Below, in pieces: positions 16,859 through 26,197 of a stretch of DNA of 64,000 nt. Under the pieces are notes generated by a model. The model was given only the letters and a program-made list of their open reading frames with translations, was not told the DNA's origin and did not search any database. The translations under genes were made by a program, and so were the position numbers. Source of the stretch: Bartonella krasnovii (GTDB lineage Bacteria; Pseudomonadota; Alphaproteobacteria; Rhizobiales; Rhizobiaceae); assembly GCF_003606345.3 (NCBI RefSeq), contig NZ_CP031844.2, positions 682,001-746,000 of the forward strand, given 5' to 3'. Numbering within the stretch: position 1 is the first letter of the stretch; each line of letters starts with the position of its first letter.

Positions 16859-17210
16859 GAGGCATGTTGCAAAATCCTATTCCCCGACTTTTATTCGGGT
16901 ATCCCTCACAGTAAAAAAGGCATGTGAATACAGTAAACTATAACTTTAAAAAAGGTTTATTAAATTCTAGTCTTGCATATTAACACTTATTTTACTAGGT
17001 TCGAAAAGTTAGATGACTCTAGGGGTATTGTTCATTTTAAAGGTTGACTATGGAAAGCACTATAGAAAGAAAGTGTTGGGTGGTAGCAAGACGGGCGACA
17101 TTCGTGTTTATTGCTGTCATTTTTTTAGTTTATCTCATAATTTGATTTTAAATAGGATAAACGTTATAAAAAGCGTATGCTCAAGCCATATTACAGTTTT
17201 GGGGTGATAC
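16859..17210. other. Intergenic region before sdaA
   Basis: The first 100 bases resemble the DNA after the decayed methyltransferase copy at 19010-19075. A small hairpin (CCCGA, TCGGG) lies near 16886-16902 without a T run. The remainder should hold the sdaA promoter. A 64-codon frame here has no family resemblance and I do not call it. Confidence 0.5.
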
Positions 17211-18602
17211 GTGTTTTTATCTGTTTTTGAACTTTTTAAAATTGGGATTGGTCCTTCTAGCTCACACACAATGGGCCCGATGATGGCTGCCAATATGTTT
17301 TTGCAAAAGGTGCGAGATTTTTCTCAGTTATCCGATATTCAAGTTTCTCGTATACGAGTTTATCTCTACGGTTCTTTAGCTTTTACGGGTATTGGTCATG
17401 CGACAGATAGGGCTGTTGTGTTAGGACTTTTAGGAGAAAAAGCTTCTACTGTTGACCCTAATAATATGGAATTCCTATTAGAAAAAGTTATCCGTGAAAA
17501 AAAAGTGCAACCAGAAGACCATCCCGCTTATCAGTTTAATTTGCAAAGTGATCTTATTTTTGAACGAAAAGAAGTCTTACCTGGACATACGAATGGACTC
17601 GCATTTGAGGGACTTGATATGGGTGGGAATGTTCTGTTACGACAGATTTATTATTCTATCGGGGGGGGCTTTGTTGTGACTGAGGATGAATTAAGCCATA
17701 TGAATGGTGATATACAACCAGAAGTATTTAAGGTACCATATCCTTTTGATTCTGCTCGTACAATGTTATCAATGGCAGAAAAGTCTGGACTTTCGATTGC
17801 TGAAATGAAGCGCTTAAATGAAGAAACAAAGATTGAGCGTTCTTCTCTAGATGCAGGACTTGATGAAATTTTTTTAGCGATGACAAATTGCATTGATAGA
17901 GGTCTTTCACAAGAAGGTGAGTTGCCTGGTGGATTACGTGTTCCAAGGCGTGCTAAAAAGCTGCATGAAACGCTTTTGGAAAATCAAAAGAAAAATTTCA
18001 ATTATCCACTTTGGGCAAATGATTGGCTTTCGGTATATGCTATGGCAGTCAATGAGGAAAATGCAGCGGGTAGTCGTGTTGTTACAGCCCCAACAAATGG
18101 GGCCGCTGGTGTTGTCCCTGCAGTTTTGCGTTACTATCTTCAGTTTAATGATAATTCAGATCAAGAGGGAATACATAATTTTCTATTGACGGCAGCAGCT
18201 ATTGGCGGTGTTATCAAACATAATGCATCTATTTCTGGTGCAGAAGTTGGGTGCCAAGGTGAAGTTGGAACGGCATCTTCAATGGCCGCGGCGGGATTAA
18301 CCGCGGCATTAGGGGGAACGCCGGCTCAAATTGAAAATGCAGCGGAAATTGCGCTTGAGCATCATTTGGGAATGACGTGTGATCCGGTTGCAGGTCTTGT
18401 ACAAGTTCCTTGTATTGAACGTAATGCAATGGGAGCGGTTAAGGCAGTAACGGCATCTTCTCTTGCATTATATGGTGATGGGGAACATTTTGTTTCTCTT
18501 GATGCTTGTATAGAAACAATGCGTCAGACGGGTCATGATATGAGTGAACGCTATAAAGAAACAAGTAAAGGTGGTCTCGCAGTCAATGCAATATCTTGTT
18601 AG
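17211..18602 (+). CDS. sdaA: L-serine ammonia-lyase, iron-sulfur type
   Basis: 463 residues from a GTG preceded by GGGGTGAT. It is the single-chain form: the beta domain begins [20 protein letters not shown], and the alpha domain carries [17 protein letters not shown] and [16 protein letters not shown]348, C390 and C401 are placed to ligate the [4Fe-4S] cluster that acts as Lewis acid in turning L-serine into pyruvate and ammonia. The gene feeds serine carbon into central metabolism in the cytoplasm. A run of eight G lies inside the gene at 17661-17668 without breaking the frame. It is flanked on both sides by methyltransferase-related phage DNA, so it sits inside a disturbed region, but its own sequence looks intact. 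Confidence 0.95.
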   Translation: MFLSVFELFKIGIGPSSSHTMGPMMAANMFLQKVRDFSQLSDIQVSRIRVYLYGSLAFTGIGHATDRAVVLGLLGEKASTVDPNNMEFLLEKVIREKKVQPEDHPAYQFNLQSDLIFERKEVLPGHTNGLAFEGLDMGGNVLLRQIYYSIGGGFVVTEDELSHMNGDIQPEVFKVPYPFDSARTMLSMAEKSGLSIAEMKRLNEETKIERSSLDAGLDEIFLAMTNCIDRGLSQEGELPGGLRVPRRAKKLHETLLENQKKNFNYPLWANDWLSVYAMAVNEENAAGSRVVTAPTNGAAGVVPAVLRYYLQFNDNSDQEGIHNFLLTAAAIGGVIKHNASISGAEVGCQGEVGTASSMAAAGLTAALGGTPAQIENAAEIALEHHLGMTCDPVAGLVQVPCIERNAMGAVKAVTASSLALYGDGEHFVSLDACIETMRQTGHDMSERYKETSKGGLAVNAISC

Positions 18603-18671
18603 AAGTGCGATTTCTTGTTAAGAGCCGGAATATTTTTTAATCCATAACTGGACTCGTTGGGGAAGGATCAC

Positions 18672-18704
18672 CTTTCTTACTTCCTAAGAAAGCTTATGTT
18701 TTTT
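18672..18704 (+). terminator. Weak terminator-like hairpin after sdaA
   Basis: CTTTCTTA and TAAGAAAG form an 8-bp AT-rich stem with a 5-base loop; a run of six T begins six bases after it. It could end the sdaA transcript, but stem strength is low. Confidence 0.35.
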
Positions 18705-18939
18705 GTGGCTTATAAATCAAAATTCAAATTTAATTTAGCAGTATGCTTAAGATAAATTTAAGGCGGGTTCGTGCTTTCTGAAGGAGCAATAGCTTTTGCC
18801 TGCAAGATTGGAAGGAGAGTATTGCTTATATCTGTTTGATTTGTCTTTGAAATGGAAAAGCAGTCTCATTGGGAAAATAAATAAGTATTGAGTAAAATAA
18901 GCGATCAATCTATCACTACTTTCTAGCTGGATTTTATGT

Positions 18940-19075
18940 TTTTTTTAAGTAGAGATCTTTTGGACAGCTGATATGGAAAAAAATACCTTGAAAAGAAACT
19001 CTAATTTGCAATCCTTAAAGGATCTTAGAAAATCTTATTCTCTAACTTTTATTTAAAATCCTGTACCGAAAAAAA
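18940..19075 (+). pseudogene. Decayed 3' end of a Dam-type methyltransferase gene
   Basis: TTTTGGACAGCTGATATGG and the following bases line up with the end of the intact methyltransferase gene (LWTAGTAKKTLRKE, 16795-16858). The match continues beyond its stop: AAAATCTTATTCTCTAACTT here matches AAAATCCTATTCCCCGACTT near 16875. Only the last 20 or so codons and the flank remain, with many substitutions. It shows that a second copy of the phage block once lay on this side of sdaA. Confidence 0.65.
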
Positions 19076-19157
19076 ATTAAAATAAATAGTAGCGTATATA
19101 TTAAAAATGTTTATCAAAATTTTCATAAAGAATAGAATGCAGATAATAGGACATTAT

Positions 19158-19805
19158 CGTATTGCTTATTCGTGAATTTGTTTTAGATGAAGATTGTGAT
19201 ATCATTAAAAAACGCGATAAACAAAAACGTGAGATAATGCATAATCTTCATTATTTAAAGAACATCGCTTTAGGTGATTTTGAAAGTTGTAAAGCTTAAT
19301 TAAAAGGAGAGACGGTGAGGTTTGGGACTAGTTTTTACCTTTAAAATTTCCTATTCTTCCAAAATTAAGTTTTCTGTCTGTTTTAGAGATTATACAAGCA
19401 AAGATAGGTTATACCCTTTCTTCTATCTGGCATATAAAGGTTACAACAGAAGAAAAAACACTAAATCACCTGAATATTTATATCAAACATGCGATGACTT
19501 TGGATATTGATTTACAGGCAATAAGAAAAAGTACAGATTCTCTTAGGAAGAAAACAACTCTATAAAACGCAAAATCTACTAGCAATGAATTGAAGAGAAA
19601 AGACTGCTTTTTTTATAAAAAACTTTGCCAAACAACGCATAACACATTTAATTTTGCGTATATTTATTCTTACAGGATTCGCACACATCCATTGCGTTAT
19701 AGTTGTGATAATTAGATTAAAGATGATTTATGGATAATTTCTGCTGAAGGTGTAAAGGTTGACAAGATGCTAAAGAAGAATTCCGTATATCTTTACCATT
19801 TCTAA
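19158..19805 (+). pseudogene. Decayed tyrosine integrase, relative of the intact copy
   Basis: Reading across several stops and shifts gives IKKRDKQKREIMHNLHYLKN, then ALGDFESCKA, GTSFYL/LPLKFPIL-like remains, LNIYIKHAMTLDIDLQAI and DDLWIISAEGVK. These follow, in order, the intact integrase (IKERNKQKREAMRNLHYLKD ... LNLCLKHAAALGLNVDLQAT ... GDIWTIPAENMK). The arm-binding N-terminus and the H-x-x-R...H...Y end are missing. It is on the plus strand, opposite to the intact gene. Confidence 0.85.
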
Positions 19806-20362
19806 AAGTAAATTAATTTTTTTCATCTCATTGTCCTATTTCATTTGTCACTATATCAAGGTATATAAAAAATAAATTATCATTATAAATTAAAATGTTA
19901 TAGAAACTGTACCATGATATTTAATCTGATAATTTCTTTTACGTTTTTTATCGACAGTCTTTGTATTTTTAACTTTGCTTTGTTTGTTGAAAGAAATAAA
20001 AGGGCTTAGATTATTTTTACAGCGTTTATGTTGTAGAGGAAATCATTATTAAGAGGGATTTTCTTTATTGCACTTTTACAATAACCTCTAAAATGATAGG
20101 CTTTCGTCCCATGAATGGTTCATTTTTTTTCAGAAAGATATCAAGGACAATTTTTGCTATTAACTCAAAAAGTGGAAAAATATTTGGTATTCTTGTATCC
20201 TTAAAAAATAGTTTGATTGGAAACTTGAAGATATTGGATAATTGAAAAAGCCATCAACATAACGCCTACAACTTAAGAAAGAAGTATGTCTATTAAAGGA
20301 TTTTCTAAGACTGTAGACAATGGTGCAATAATAAAACAATTTTTTGGAAAAGATTTGTAGAA
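19806..20362. other. Non-coding decayed region
   Basis: Apart from the direct repeat copy B, I see no gene, terminator or recognisable remnant. The base composition and stop density suggest further decayed DNA. Confidence 0.5.
19876..19901. repeat. AT-rich direct repeat, copy B
   Basis: Shares ATTATCATTATAAAT and a following TGTTAT with 9777-9802, same orientation, 10.1 kb away. It lies 70 bases past the end of the decayed integrase, where an attachment site could be expected. Confidence 0.4.
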
Positions 20363-20641
20363 TTAAATATTTGTTGCTCCTAGACGGATTTTAATAGGTA
20401 CATTACCAGTTTGACTCGCAACACGCAAATGAATGCGTACGGGAGGCATCATGAGACGACGATTACGCATTGTTTGGCAAATGAGAAGATTAACAAGGGA
20501 TTTTGTATCTAATGCAGTTGAACTATATTTTAAACCAGTAAGTTTTGCTGCAGCATCGTGAAGGGAACGCAATGAAAGGAGGGATGATTGCTTCAATAAA
20601 ATTTTTTTTTCATAAAATGAAGCAAAAGCATTATCTGTCAT
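20363..20641 (-). CDS. Conserved-looking hypothetical protein
   Basis: 92 residues, soluble, with helix-forming first half (SLLSLRSLHDAAAKLTGLKY) and a basic middle (MRNRRLMMPPVRIHLRVA). I do not recognise it. It is 32 bases downstream of the D-Ala-D-Ala carboxypeptidase gene on the same strand, so it may be the distal gene of that transcript. The ordered composition and codon use favour a real gene. Confidence 0.55.
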   Translation of the reverse strand: MTDNAFASFYEKKILLKQSSLLSLRSLHDAAAKLTGLKYSSTALDTKSLVNLLICQTMRNRRLMMPPVRIHLRVASQTGNVPIKIRLGATNI

Positions 20642-20673
20642 AATACTATCCTTAACGCAGAATTCAAAAACTT

Positions 20674-22023
20674 TTAGTAGGCTACAGTATAGCAGTTAAA
20701 ATTTGCTTTCTTTAATGTAGAACAAGCATCAAATGCTGCTTTTTTTGATTGAAATCCTGTAAATCGGGCACGGTAATAACGCTGCCCATTTTTTTCAAAC
20801 AGTTGCATATGTGAAGAGGCGTTCTTTAAAGTAGAAAAAGCTGTATCTTTTGCTTTTAAAAGCAGAGTGTTTGCCTGTGCTTTACTAGGAAGAGAACCAA
20901 TTTGGATAGCCCATCCGGTATTTGTGGATAAAGAGGCGTTAACAATTTTATGAGTCTCAACCGGTATAGCTTTTTGAGGGTTAGGGATTGGTACAATGAC
21001 CCTATTTACAGCTGTTATTGCGACATTGGAGTTTTTAGGTTGTTCTGCAAATGCTGTCAACATAGTTGAAACTTCATCGTCAAAATTACTTGAATCAGCT
21101 TTAATAGTCGGTATAGGAGTCTTTGCGCCAGTGGGTAAGTGATAGCGTACAGAAGCTATTAAACGTTTCTCACTTTTCATTTGGCTTGCTTTGGGCAAAT
21201 ATTGATTCAATAAGCTGGCCATGTGCTCGTCACGTGCAGTAGATGATTTACCTCCCATAACAACAGCAACAACAGAGCGTCCCTCAAGACGCATCGAAGT
21301 TGCTAAATTAGAACCTGACATTTGTGTATACCCTGTTTTAATTCCATCGACACCTTTCATTATTTTAACGAGTTTATTGTGGCTGTTAATTGTATGTCCA
21401 CGGAAATTAAAACTTTTTATTTTGAACAATTTATATTGTTTGGGAAAATGTTTACGAAGAGCTAATGACAAAGTGGCGATATCTCGTGCCGTAGAATAAT
21501 TGTGTACATCTGGAAGTCCTGAAGCATTGGCAAAATGTGTATGTCTCATGCCAAGTTTACGCGCTTTTACTGTCATCATTCGAGCAAATTTTTTTTCACT
21601 CCCTCCAAGATATTCTGCAATGGCTGTAGCAACATCATTTGCTGATCTTGTAATGAGTGCTTTAGCGGCGGATTCTGCAGAAATTGTTTGACCTGCTTTA
21701 AATCCAATTTTTGTTGGTGGGCGCATTGCAGCGTATTGTGAAACAGGAATTGGAGTATTGGGTGTCACACGACCCATCTGCATAGATTCAAACAGTAGGT
21801 ACAGTGTCATCATTTTTGTTAAAGAAGCAGGATAACGTTTCAGTGTTGCATTGGCTTGAAAGAGAGTTTTCCCGGTCGTTGCATCTATAACAATAGCCGC
21901 ATACTTATCAGGATAGGCTCCTTGGGGGGTTGCTGATGCCCAACAGCAAGAAAAAGCTAACATAACAAAAGAAATTGCTATCTTTCTATAGCAGCGCATA
22001 ATTTTTTGATCATTAATATACAC
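20674..22023 (-). CDS. D-alanyl-D-alanine carboxypeptidase (PBP5-like) with SPOR domain
   Basis: 449 residues from a GTG at 22023 (AGGA nine bases upstream); an ATG at 21999 gives a tidier signal peptide (MRCYRKIAISFVMLAFSCCW, cleaved after ASA). The S11 peptidase motifs are SLTK (S67, K70), SAN near 127 and KTG in DGIKTGYT. It trims the terminal D-Ala of peptidoglycan stem peptides in the periplasm. The last 85 residues (GWAIQIGSLPSKAQA ... YRARFTGF) are a SPOR domain, which binds denuded septal glycan and so targets the enzyme to the division site. The fusion is common in Rhizobiales. It is divergent from clpS. Confidence 0.93.
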   Translation of the reverse strand: MYINDQKIMRCYRKIAISFVMLAFSCCWASATPQGAYPDKYAAIVIDATTGKTLFQANATLKRYPASLTKMMTLYLLFESMQMGRVTPNTPIPVSQYAAMRPPTKIGFKAGQTISAESAAKALITRSANDVATAIAEYLGGSEKKFARMMTVKARKLGMRHTHFANASGLPDVHNYSTARDIATLSLALRKHFPKQYKLFKIKSFNFRGHTINSHNKLVKIMKGVDGIKTGYTQMSGSNLATSMRLEGRSVVAVVMGGKSSTARDEHMASLLNQYLPKASQMKSEKRLIASVRYHLPTGAKTPIPTIKADSSNFDDEVSTMLTAFAEQPKNSNVAITAVNRVIVPIPNPQKAIPVETHKIVNASLSTNTGWAIQIGSLPSKAQANTLLLKAKDTAFSTLKNASSHMQLFEKNGQRYYRARFTGFQSKKAAFDACSTLKKANFNCYTVAY

Positions 22024-22208
22024 TTGCAGTATCCTATTTCTACATTTACTCTGAAAAACTTCTATAAAGCTTCCTTTTCCGTAACGTGTTGATGCAGTTT
22101 AGACGAATGGTATTACTAATTTGTTTACAGTAGTTATTTTATGAGTGACTTAAATCTAACCATAGGAGGAAAGTCTTTATCTTATGCGAAAGAGCTATTG
22201 CAATAGTT

Positions 22209-22652
22209 TTGAAAGAACTTAAAATTAATAAGAAATTTGCTCTATGGAAAACAATAATGAAACAAACATTCATAATAAACTCTATATCTCATATTATGTA
22301 TAATGAAAAACTCCACATTATGCATAATAAAAAAGGCAAGAATTGGGATGAAGATAGGTATAGTGCGGTTATAATACCTAAGGCTAAGGTGAAACTGAAA
22401 AAACCTAAATTATATCGCGTTCTTTTATTGAATGATGATTACACACCTATGGATTTTGTTGTTTTCGTTTTGAAGAACTTTTTTAAAAAAAGTTTAGAAG
22501 AGGCAACGCGGATTATGTTAAATGTTCATCACAATGGGATAGGAGAATGCGGAACTTATACTTATGAAGTTGCTGAAATGAAAATCGTACAAGTGAGGGA
22601 GTGTGCACGTCAAAATGAACATCCGTTACAATGTGTAATGGAATGGAAGTGA
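22209..22652 (+). CDS. clpS: ClpS adaptor
   Basis: The core [37 protein letters not shown] and the final CVMEW are typical ClpS, which brings N-degron substrates to ClpAP. The start is uncertain: the frame opens with TTG at 22209 (147 residues), with ATGs at 22257 and 22296. The best ribosome site (AGGAGG near 22165) serves a different frame with a 12-codon ORF (ATG at 22183). Normal family length suggests the ATG at 22296 (118 residues). The gene is six bases before clpA, as in most proteobacteria. Confidence 0.9.
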   Translation: MKELKINKKFALWKTIMKQTFIINSISHIMYNEKLHIMHNKKGKNWDEDRYSAVIIPKAKVKLKKPKLYRVLLLNDDYTPMDFVVFVLKNFFKKSLEEATRIMLNVHHNGIGECGTYTYEVAEMKIVQVRECARQNEHPLQCVMEWK

Positions 22653-22658
22653 GGAGTT

Positions 22659-25010
22659 ATGCCATCTTTTACACCTAGTCTTGAAGAGGTTTTGCATCGT
22701 GCATTAACAATTGCTACTCAAGCGCGACATGAATATGCAACATTAGAGCATCTTCTTCTTGCGCTGTTAGATGATGTTGATGCAAATTCCGTTATTCAGG
22801 CATGTCAAGTAGATGTGGAGGAACTGCGCGAACGCTTAACCAACTATCTTCGCTCAGAGTTAGATGAACAGATTAAAGCTGGTGAGGATACAAAACCTAC
22901 AGCTTTTTTCCAGCGTGTTATCCAACGTGCGGTGATACATGCTCAATCTGCTGGAAAAGATGAAGTATCAGGGGCAAATGTTCTTGTTGCAATTTTTTCT
23001 GAACGTGAAAGCCATGCAGCCTATTTTCTTCAAGAGATGGGAATGACACGCTATGATGCTGTACGTTTTATTTCACATGGTATTACGCGTGATGATGGAT
23101 TATCCATGTTACTTGAAGGACTTGAAGAGCAATTAGATCAGCAGATTTCAGACAATGGTGAAAGGGTAACGAGTGCTTTAACGGGTTATTGTATTGATCT
23201 TAATTGTAAAGCGCGGAATGGGAAAATTGATTTATTAATTGGCCGCGAAAAAGAAATTTCACGCATGATTCAAATTCTATGTCGAAGATCAAAAAATAAT
23301 CCGCTTTTGGTTGGTGATCCCGGAGTAGGAAAAACCGCTATCATTGAGGGGTTAGCAAAGCGTATTGTTGATGGGCAAGTGCCAGAAGTTTTATCAAATG
23401 CAACGATATTTTCTCTTGATATGGGGGGACTTGTTGCTGGTACACGTTATCGCGGTGATTTTGAAGAACGATTAAAGCAAGTTATTAAAGAGTTTGAGCT
23501 GTATCCAGATGCTATTTTATTTATTGATGAAATTCATACCTTAATTGGAGCAGGGGCAACATTAGGGGGAAATATGGATGCAGCAAATCTTTTAAAACCT
23601 GCATTATCTTCTGGCACTATGCGATGTATTGGCTCGACAACTTACAGAGAATATCGAAAATTCTTTGAACAGGATCGTGCTTTAGAGCGCCGTTTCCAGA
23701 AGATTGATATTAATGAACCCTCTGTTCCTGATACAATTAAGATTTTGCAGGGGATGAAGCCTTACTTTGAAGATTTTCATCAGATCAAATATACAGATCA
23801 GGCAATGAAGGCATCTGTAGAATTATCTTCACGCTATATGGTTGATCGTAGATTACCAGACAAAGCAATTGATATTATTGATGAAAGTGGTGCAGCGCAA
23901 AAGCTTTTACCACAAAAACAGCGCAAAAAGACTATAGGTGTTAAAGAAATTGAAGCGACTATTGCTACGATTGCAAGGATTCCACCCAAAACAGTTTCGC
24001 GGAATGATCAGAAGATATTGAGTAAGCTTGAGAGAGAACTCAAGCATGTTGTTTATGGGCAAGATCAGGCAATTTCCCTCTTAGTTTCATCTATAAAATT
24101 GGCGCGAGCAGGTTTACGCGAACCAGATAAACCAATAGGAAGTTATTTATTTTCAGGACCAACCGGGGTTGGAAAAACTGAAGTTGCAAAACAACTTGCA
24201 TCATCTTTAGGCATTGAACTCTTACGTTTTGATATGTCAGAATATATGGAGCGCCATACGGTAGCGCGCTTAATCGGAGCTCCTCCAGGCTATATAGGCT
24301 TTGATCAAGGAGGTCTCCTTACAGATGCAGTTGATCAGAAGCCTCACGCCGTCCTGTTGCTCGATGAGATTGAAAAAGCCCATCCAGAGTTATTTAATAT
24401 TTTATTGCAGGTCATGGATTATGGTCGATTAACAGACCATAATGGCAAGAAAATTGATTTCCGCAATATTATTTTGATTATGACAACCAATGCTGGTGCT
24501 TCAGATATGGCAAAATCAGCAATTGGATTTGGGAAAGTCCGCCGTGATGGTGAGGATATAGAGGCAATCAATCGGTTATTTACACCAGAATTTCGCAATC
24601 GATTAGATTCAATTATTCCGTTTGCACCTTTATCTCACTTAACTATCAATCAGATCGTGCAAAAATTTATTTTTCAGCTTGAAGCACAATTAGCTGATCG
24701 GGGGATCTGTTTTGAATTAAGCCCTTCTGCAACTTTATGGCTTTCCAATAAAGGATATGATTCCCAGATGGGAGCACGCCCATTAGGACGTATTATACAA
24801 GAATATATTAAAAAGCCATTAGCAGATAAAATTTTATTTGGAAATTTACGTAATGGCGGCATTGTTCGCGTATCGACACAAAAGTCAAATGGCGAAAAAG
24901 AAAGATTACAGTTAGAAATTTCCTCTTCTAATCTATCTGTTAGCTCAAAGAAAAGCAAAACGAAAAATTTTAATAAAAAAACTGTAGGAAAGAAAAGCGC
25001 AACATCTTAA
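22659..25010 (+). CDS. clpA: ATP-dependent Clp protease ATPase subunit ClpA
   Basis: 783 residues, normal length. Double Clp_N repeat in the first 145 residues (EYATLEHLLLALL), first AAA+ module with GDPGVGKT near 219, second with GPTGVGKTE near 500 and the sensor stretch ILLQVMDYGRLTD. No ClpB-type middle domain. A Lys-rich tail ends the protein. ClpA unfolds substrates for ClpP. Directly downstream of clpS, so cotranscribed with it. Confidence 0.96.
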   Translation: MPSFTPSLEEVLHRALTIATQARHEYATLEHLLLALLDDVDANSVIQACQVDVEELRERLTNYLRSELDEQIKAGEDTKPTAFFQRVIQRAVIHAQSAGKDEVSGANVLVAIFSERESHAAYFLQEMGMTRYDAVRFISHGITRDDGLSMLLEGLEEQLDQQISDNGERVTSALTGYCIDLNCKARNGKIDLLIGREKEISRMIQILCRRSKNNPLLVGDPGVGKTAIIEGLAKRIVDGQVPEVLSNATIFSLDMGGLVAGTRYRGDFEERLKQVIKEFELYPDAILFIDEIHTLIGAGATLGGNMDAANLLKPALSSGTMRCIGSTTYREYRKFFEQDRALERRFQKIDINEPSVPDTIKILQGMKPYFEDFHQIKYTDQAMKASVELSSRYMVDRRLPDKAIDIIDESGAAQKLLPQKQRKKTIGVKEIEATIATIARIPPKTVSRNDQKILSKLERELKHVVYGQDQAISLLVSSIKLARAGLREPDKPIGSYLFSGPTGVGKTEVAKQLASSLGIELLRFDMSEYMERHTVARLIGAPPGYIGFDQGGLLTDAVDQKPHAVLLLDEIEKAHPELFNILLQVMDYGRLTDHNGKKIDFRNIILIMTTNAGASDMAKSAIGFGKVRRDGEDIEAINRLFTPEFRNRLDSIIPFAPLSHLTINQIVQKFIFQLEAQLADRGICFELSPSATLWLSNKGYDSQMGARPLGRIIQEYIKKPLADKILFGNLRNGGIVRVSTQKSNGEKERLQLEISSSNLSVSSKKSKTKNFNKKTVGKKSATS

Positions 25011-25032
25011 GAATATGCTACAAAAGGGCCTA

Positions 25033-25455
25033 TTATAGGGCTGCACGAATTTTTTTGGCATTCTCTTCAAGTATTTCTGTAGGCGTTATCACTTCATTAT
25101 GAGGAGTAAGTTCTATTCCTTCCATACGTGGTATAATATGGAAATGGAGATGATAAACGCTTTGTTGACTAGCCGCTTCATTAAATTGCATGATCGTTAT
25201 GCCATCGGCTTGAAAGGCTTTTTTGACGGCATTGGCGATTTTTTGAACCGCCTTAATAACAGGAAATAATGTTTCAGTATCGGCATCAAGTAAGTTTCTA
25301 GAGCCTTTTTTAGGAATGACCAGTGTGTGCCCTGGTGCTTGTGGCATGATATCCATGAATCCAATAACATCATCATCTTCGTAAACGCGAACAGAAGGGA
25401 TTTCATTACGAATTAATTTAGCAAAAATATTGTTATCATCATAAGCTTGTTTCAT
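25033..25455 (-). CDS. HIT-family nucleotide hydrolase
   Basis: 140 residues. The histidine triad is HLHFHII near residue 100, and the N-terminal part (NIFAKLIRNEIPSVRVYED, APGHTLVIPKK) is typical of HinT-like proteins, which hydrolyse nucleoside phosphoramidates or similar adducts. Convergent with clpA (22 bases apart). No partner gene suggests a specific substrate. Confidence 0.92.
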   Translation of the reverse strand: MKQAYDDNNIFAKLIRNEIPSVRVYEDDDVIGFMDIMPQAPGHTLVIPKKGSRNLLDADTETLFPVIKAVQKIANAVKKAFQADGITIMQFNEAASQQSVYHLHFHIIPRMEGIELTPHNEVITPTEILEENAKKIRAAL

Positions 25456-25590
25456 AAAAATATTTCCTTTTATCGTAAGGGTGGAATTTTAATGTCAAAA
25501 CGGAAAAGTGCAAGGTTTATCAGAGTGTAAGATAAAAAAATATCTCGACTTCAGTGATTTTTAAGGAATGCACTGCCTTTGAATAAAGAT

Positions 25591-26052
25591 TTAGATTTCT
25601 ATGATGGCTTCAACTTCTACAGGAACATCCATAGGCAGAGAGGCAACACCAATAGCAGAACGGGCATGTTTCCCAATTCCACCAAGAATATTGACAAATA
25701 AATCAGAAGCTCCATTGGCGACAAAAGGGATATCAGTAAAATGAGAATCAACAGCCACAAAAACAGTAATTTTTACCACGCGTTTTATTCTACTGAGATC
25801 ACCCAGAGTTTCTTTGAGTTGAGCGAGAATATTGAGAGCACAAGCTTCAGATGCTTGTTTGGCTTGTTCGACATTCACAGCTGCACCAACTTTACCGATG
25901 GCGATAGGTTTTCCATTTATAAGAGGGAGCTGTCCAGAAATAAAGAGCTTATTGCCACTTTGTGAAGTTGTGATGTAATTAGCAAGGGGTTGCGTTGCTG
26001 CCGGAAGAGTGATTCCGAACTTTTCTAAGTTTTTTTCAATCACATTGGTCAT
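25591..26052 (-). CDS. RidA-family protein (reactive enamine/imine deaminase-like)
   Basis: 153 residues with the YjgF/RidA fold signatures SGNKLFISGQLPL, the helix EQAKQASEACALNILAQLKE, and the closing segment ARSAIGVASLPMDVPVEVEA. The arginine in HARSAIG is the one that binds the carboxylate of the substrate in RidA. At 153 residues it is longer than canonical RidA (about 128) and closer to the larger YjgF subgroup, so activity on 2-aminoacrylate is not certain. Monocistronic; upstream of eipB in the divergent direction. Confidence 0.88.
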   Translation of the reverse strand: MTNVIEKNLEKFGITLPAATQPLANYITTSQSGNKLFISGQLPLINGKPIAIGKVGAAVNVEQAKQASEACALNILAQLKETLGDLSRIKRVVKITVFVAVDSHFTDIPFVANGASDLFVNILGGIGKHARSAIGVASLPMDVPVEVEAIIEI

Positions 26053-26197
26053 AATTTAAACTCCATAGCTATTCTATAAACATATCATTGCATAACTTAT
26101 TTTTTGATTGAAGGAAATGTGTGGTTAATTGAGAAATTAGCCTTTTTTGCCTTATTGTATAGTGTTATGCAACGGGAATAAAGTTTGGAAGTTGGGA

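Noticed and set aside
17013..17207. 64-codon plus-strand frame before sdaA
   Set aside because: No ribosome site, no family resemblance, and it occupies the probable promoter region of sdaA.
9796..17210. Diversity-generating retroelement
   Set aside because: The fibre tip is Mtd-like but no reverse transcriptase, template repeat or accessory gene is in the window, and the terminal codons lack the AAY bias.
19322..19510. 62-codon plus-strand frame
   Set aside because: It lies within the decayed integrase and is one of its shifted frames.
25011..25032. Terminator between clpA and the HIT gene
   Set aside because: GGGCCTAT and ATAGGGCT pair only with two mismatches and there is no T run on either side worth calling.
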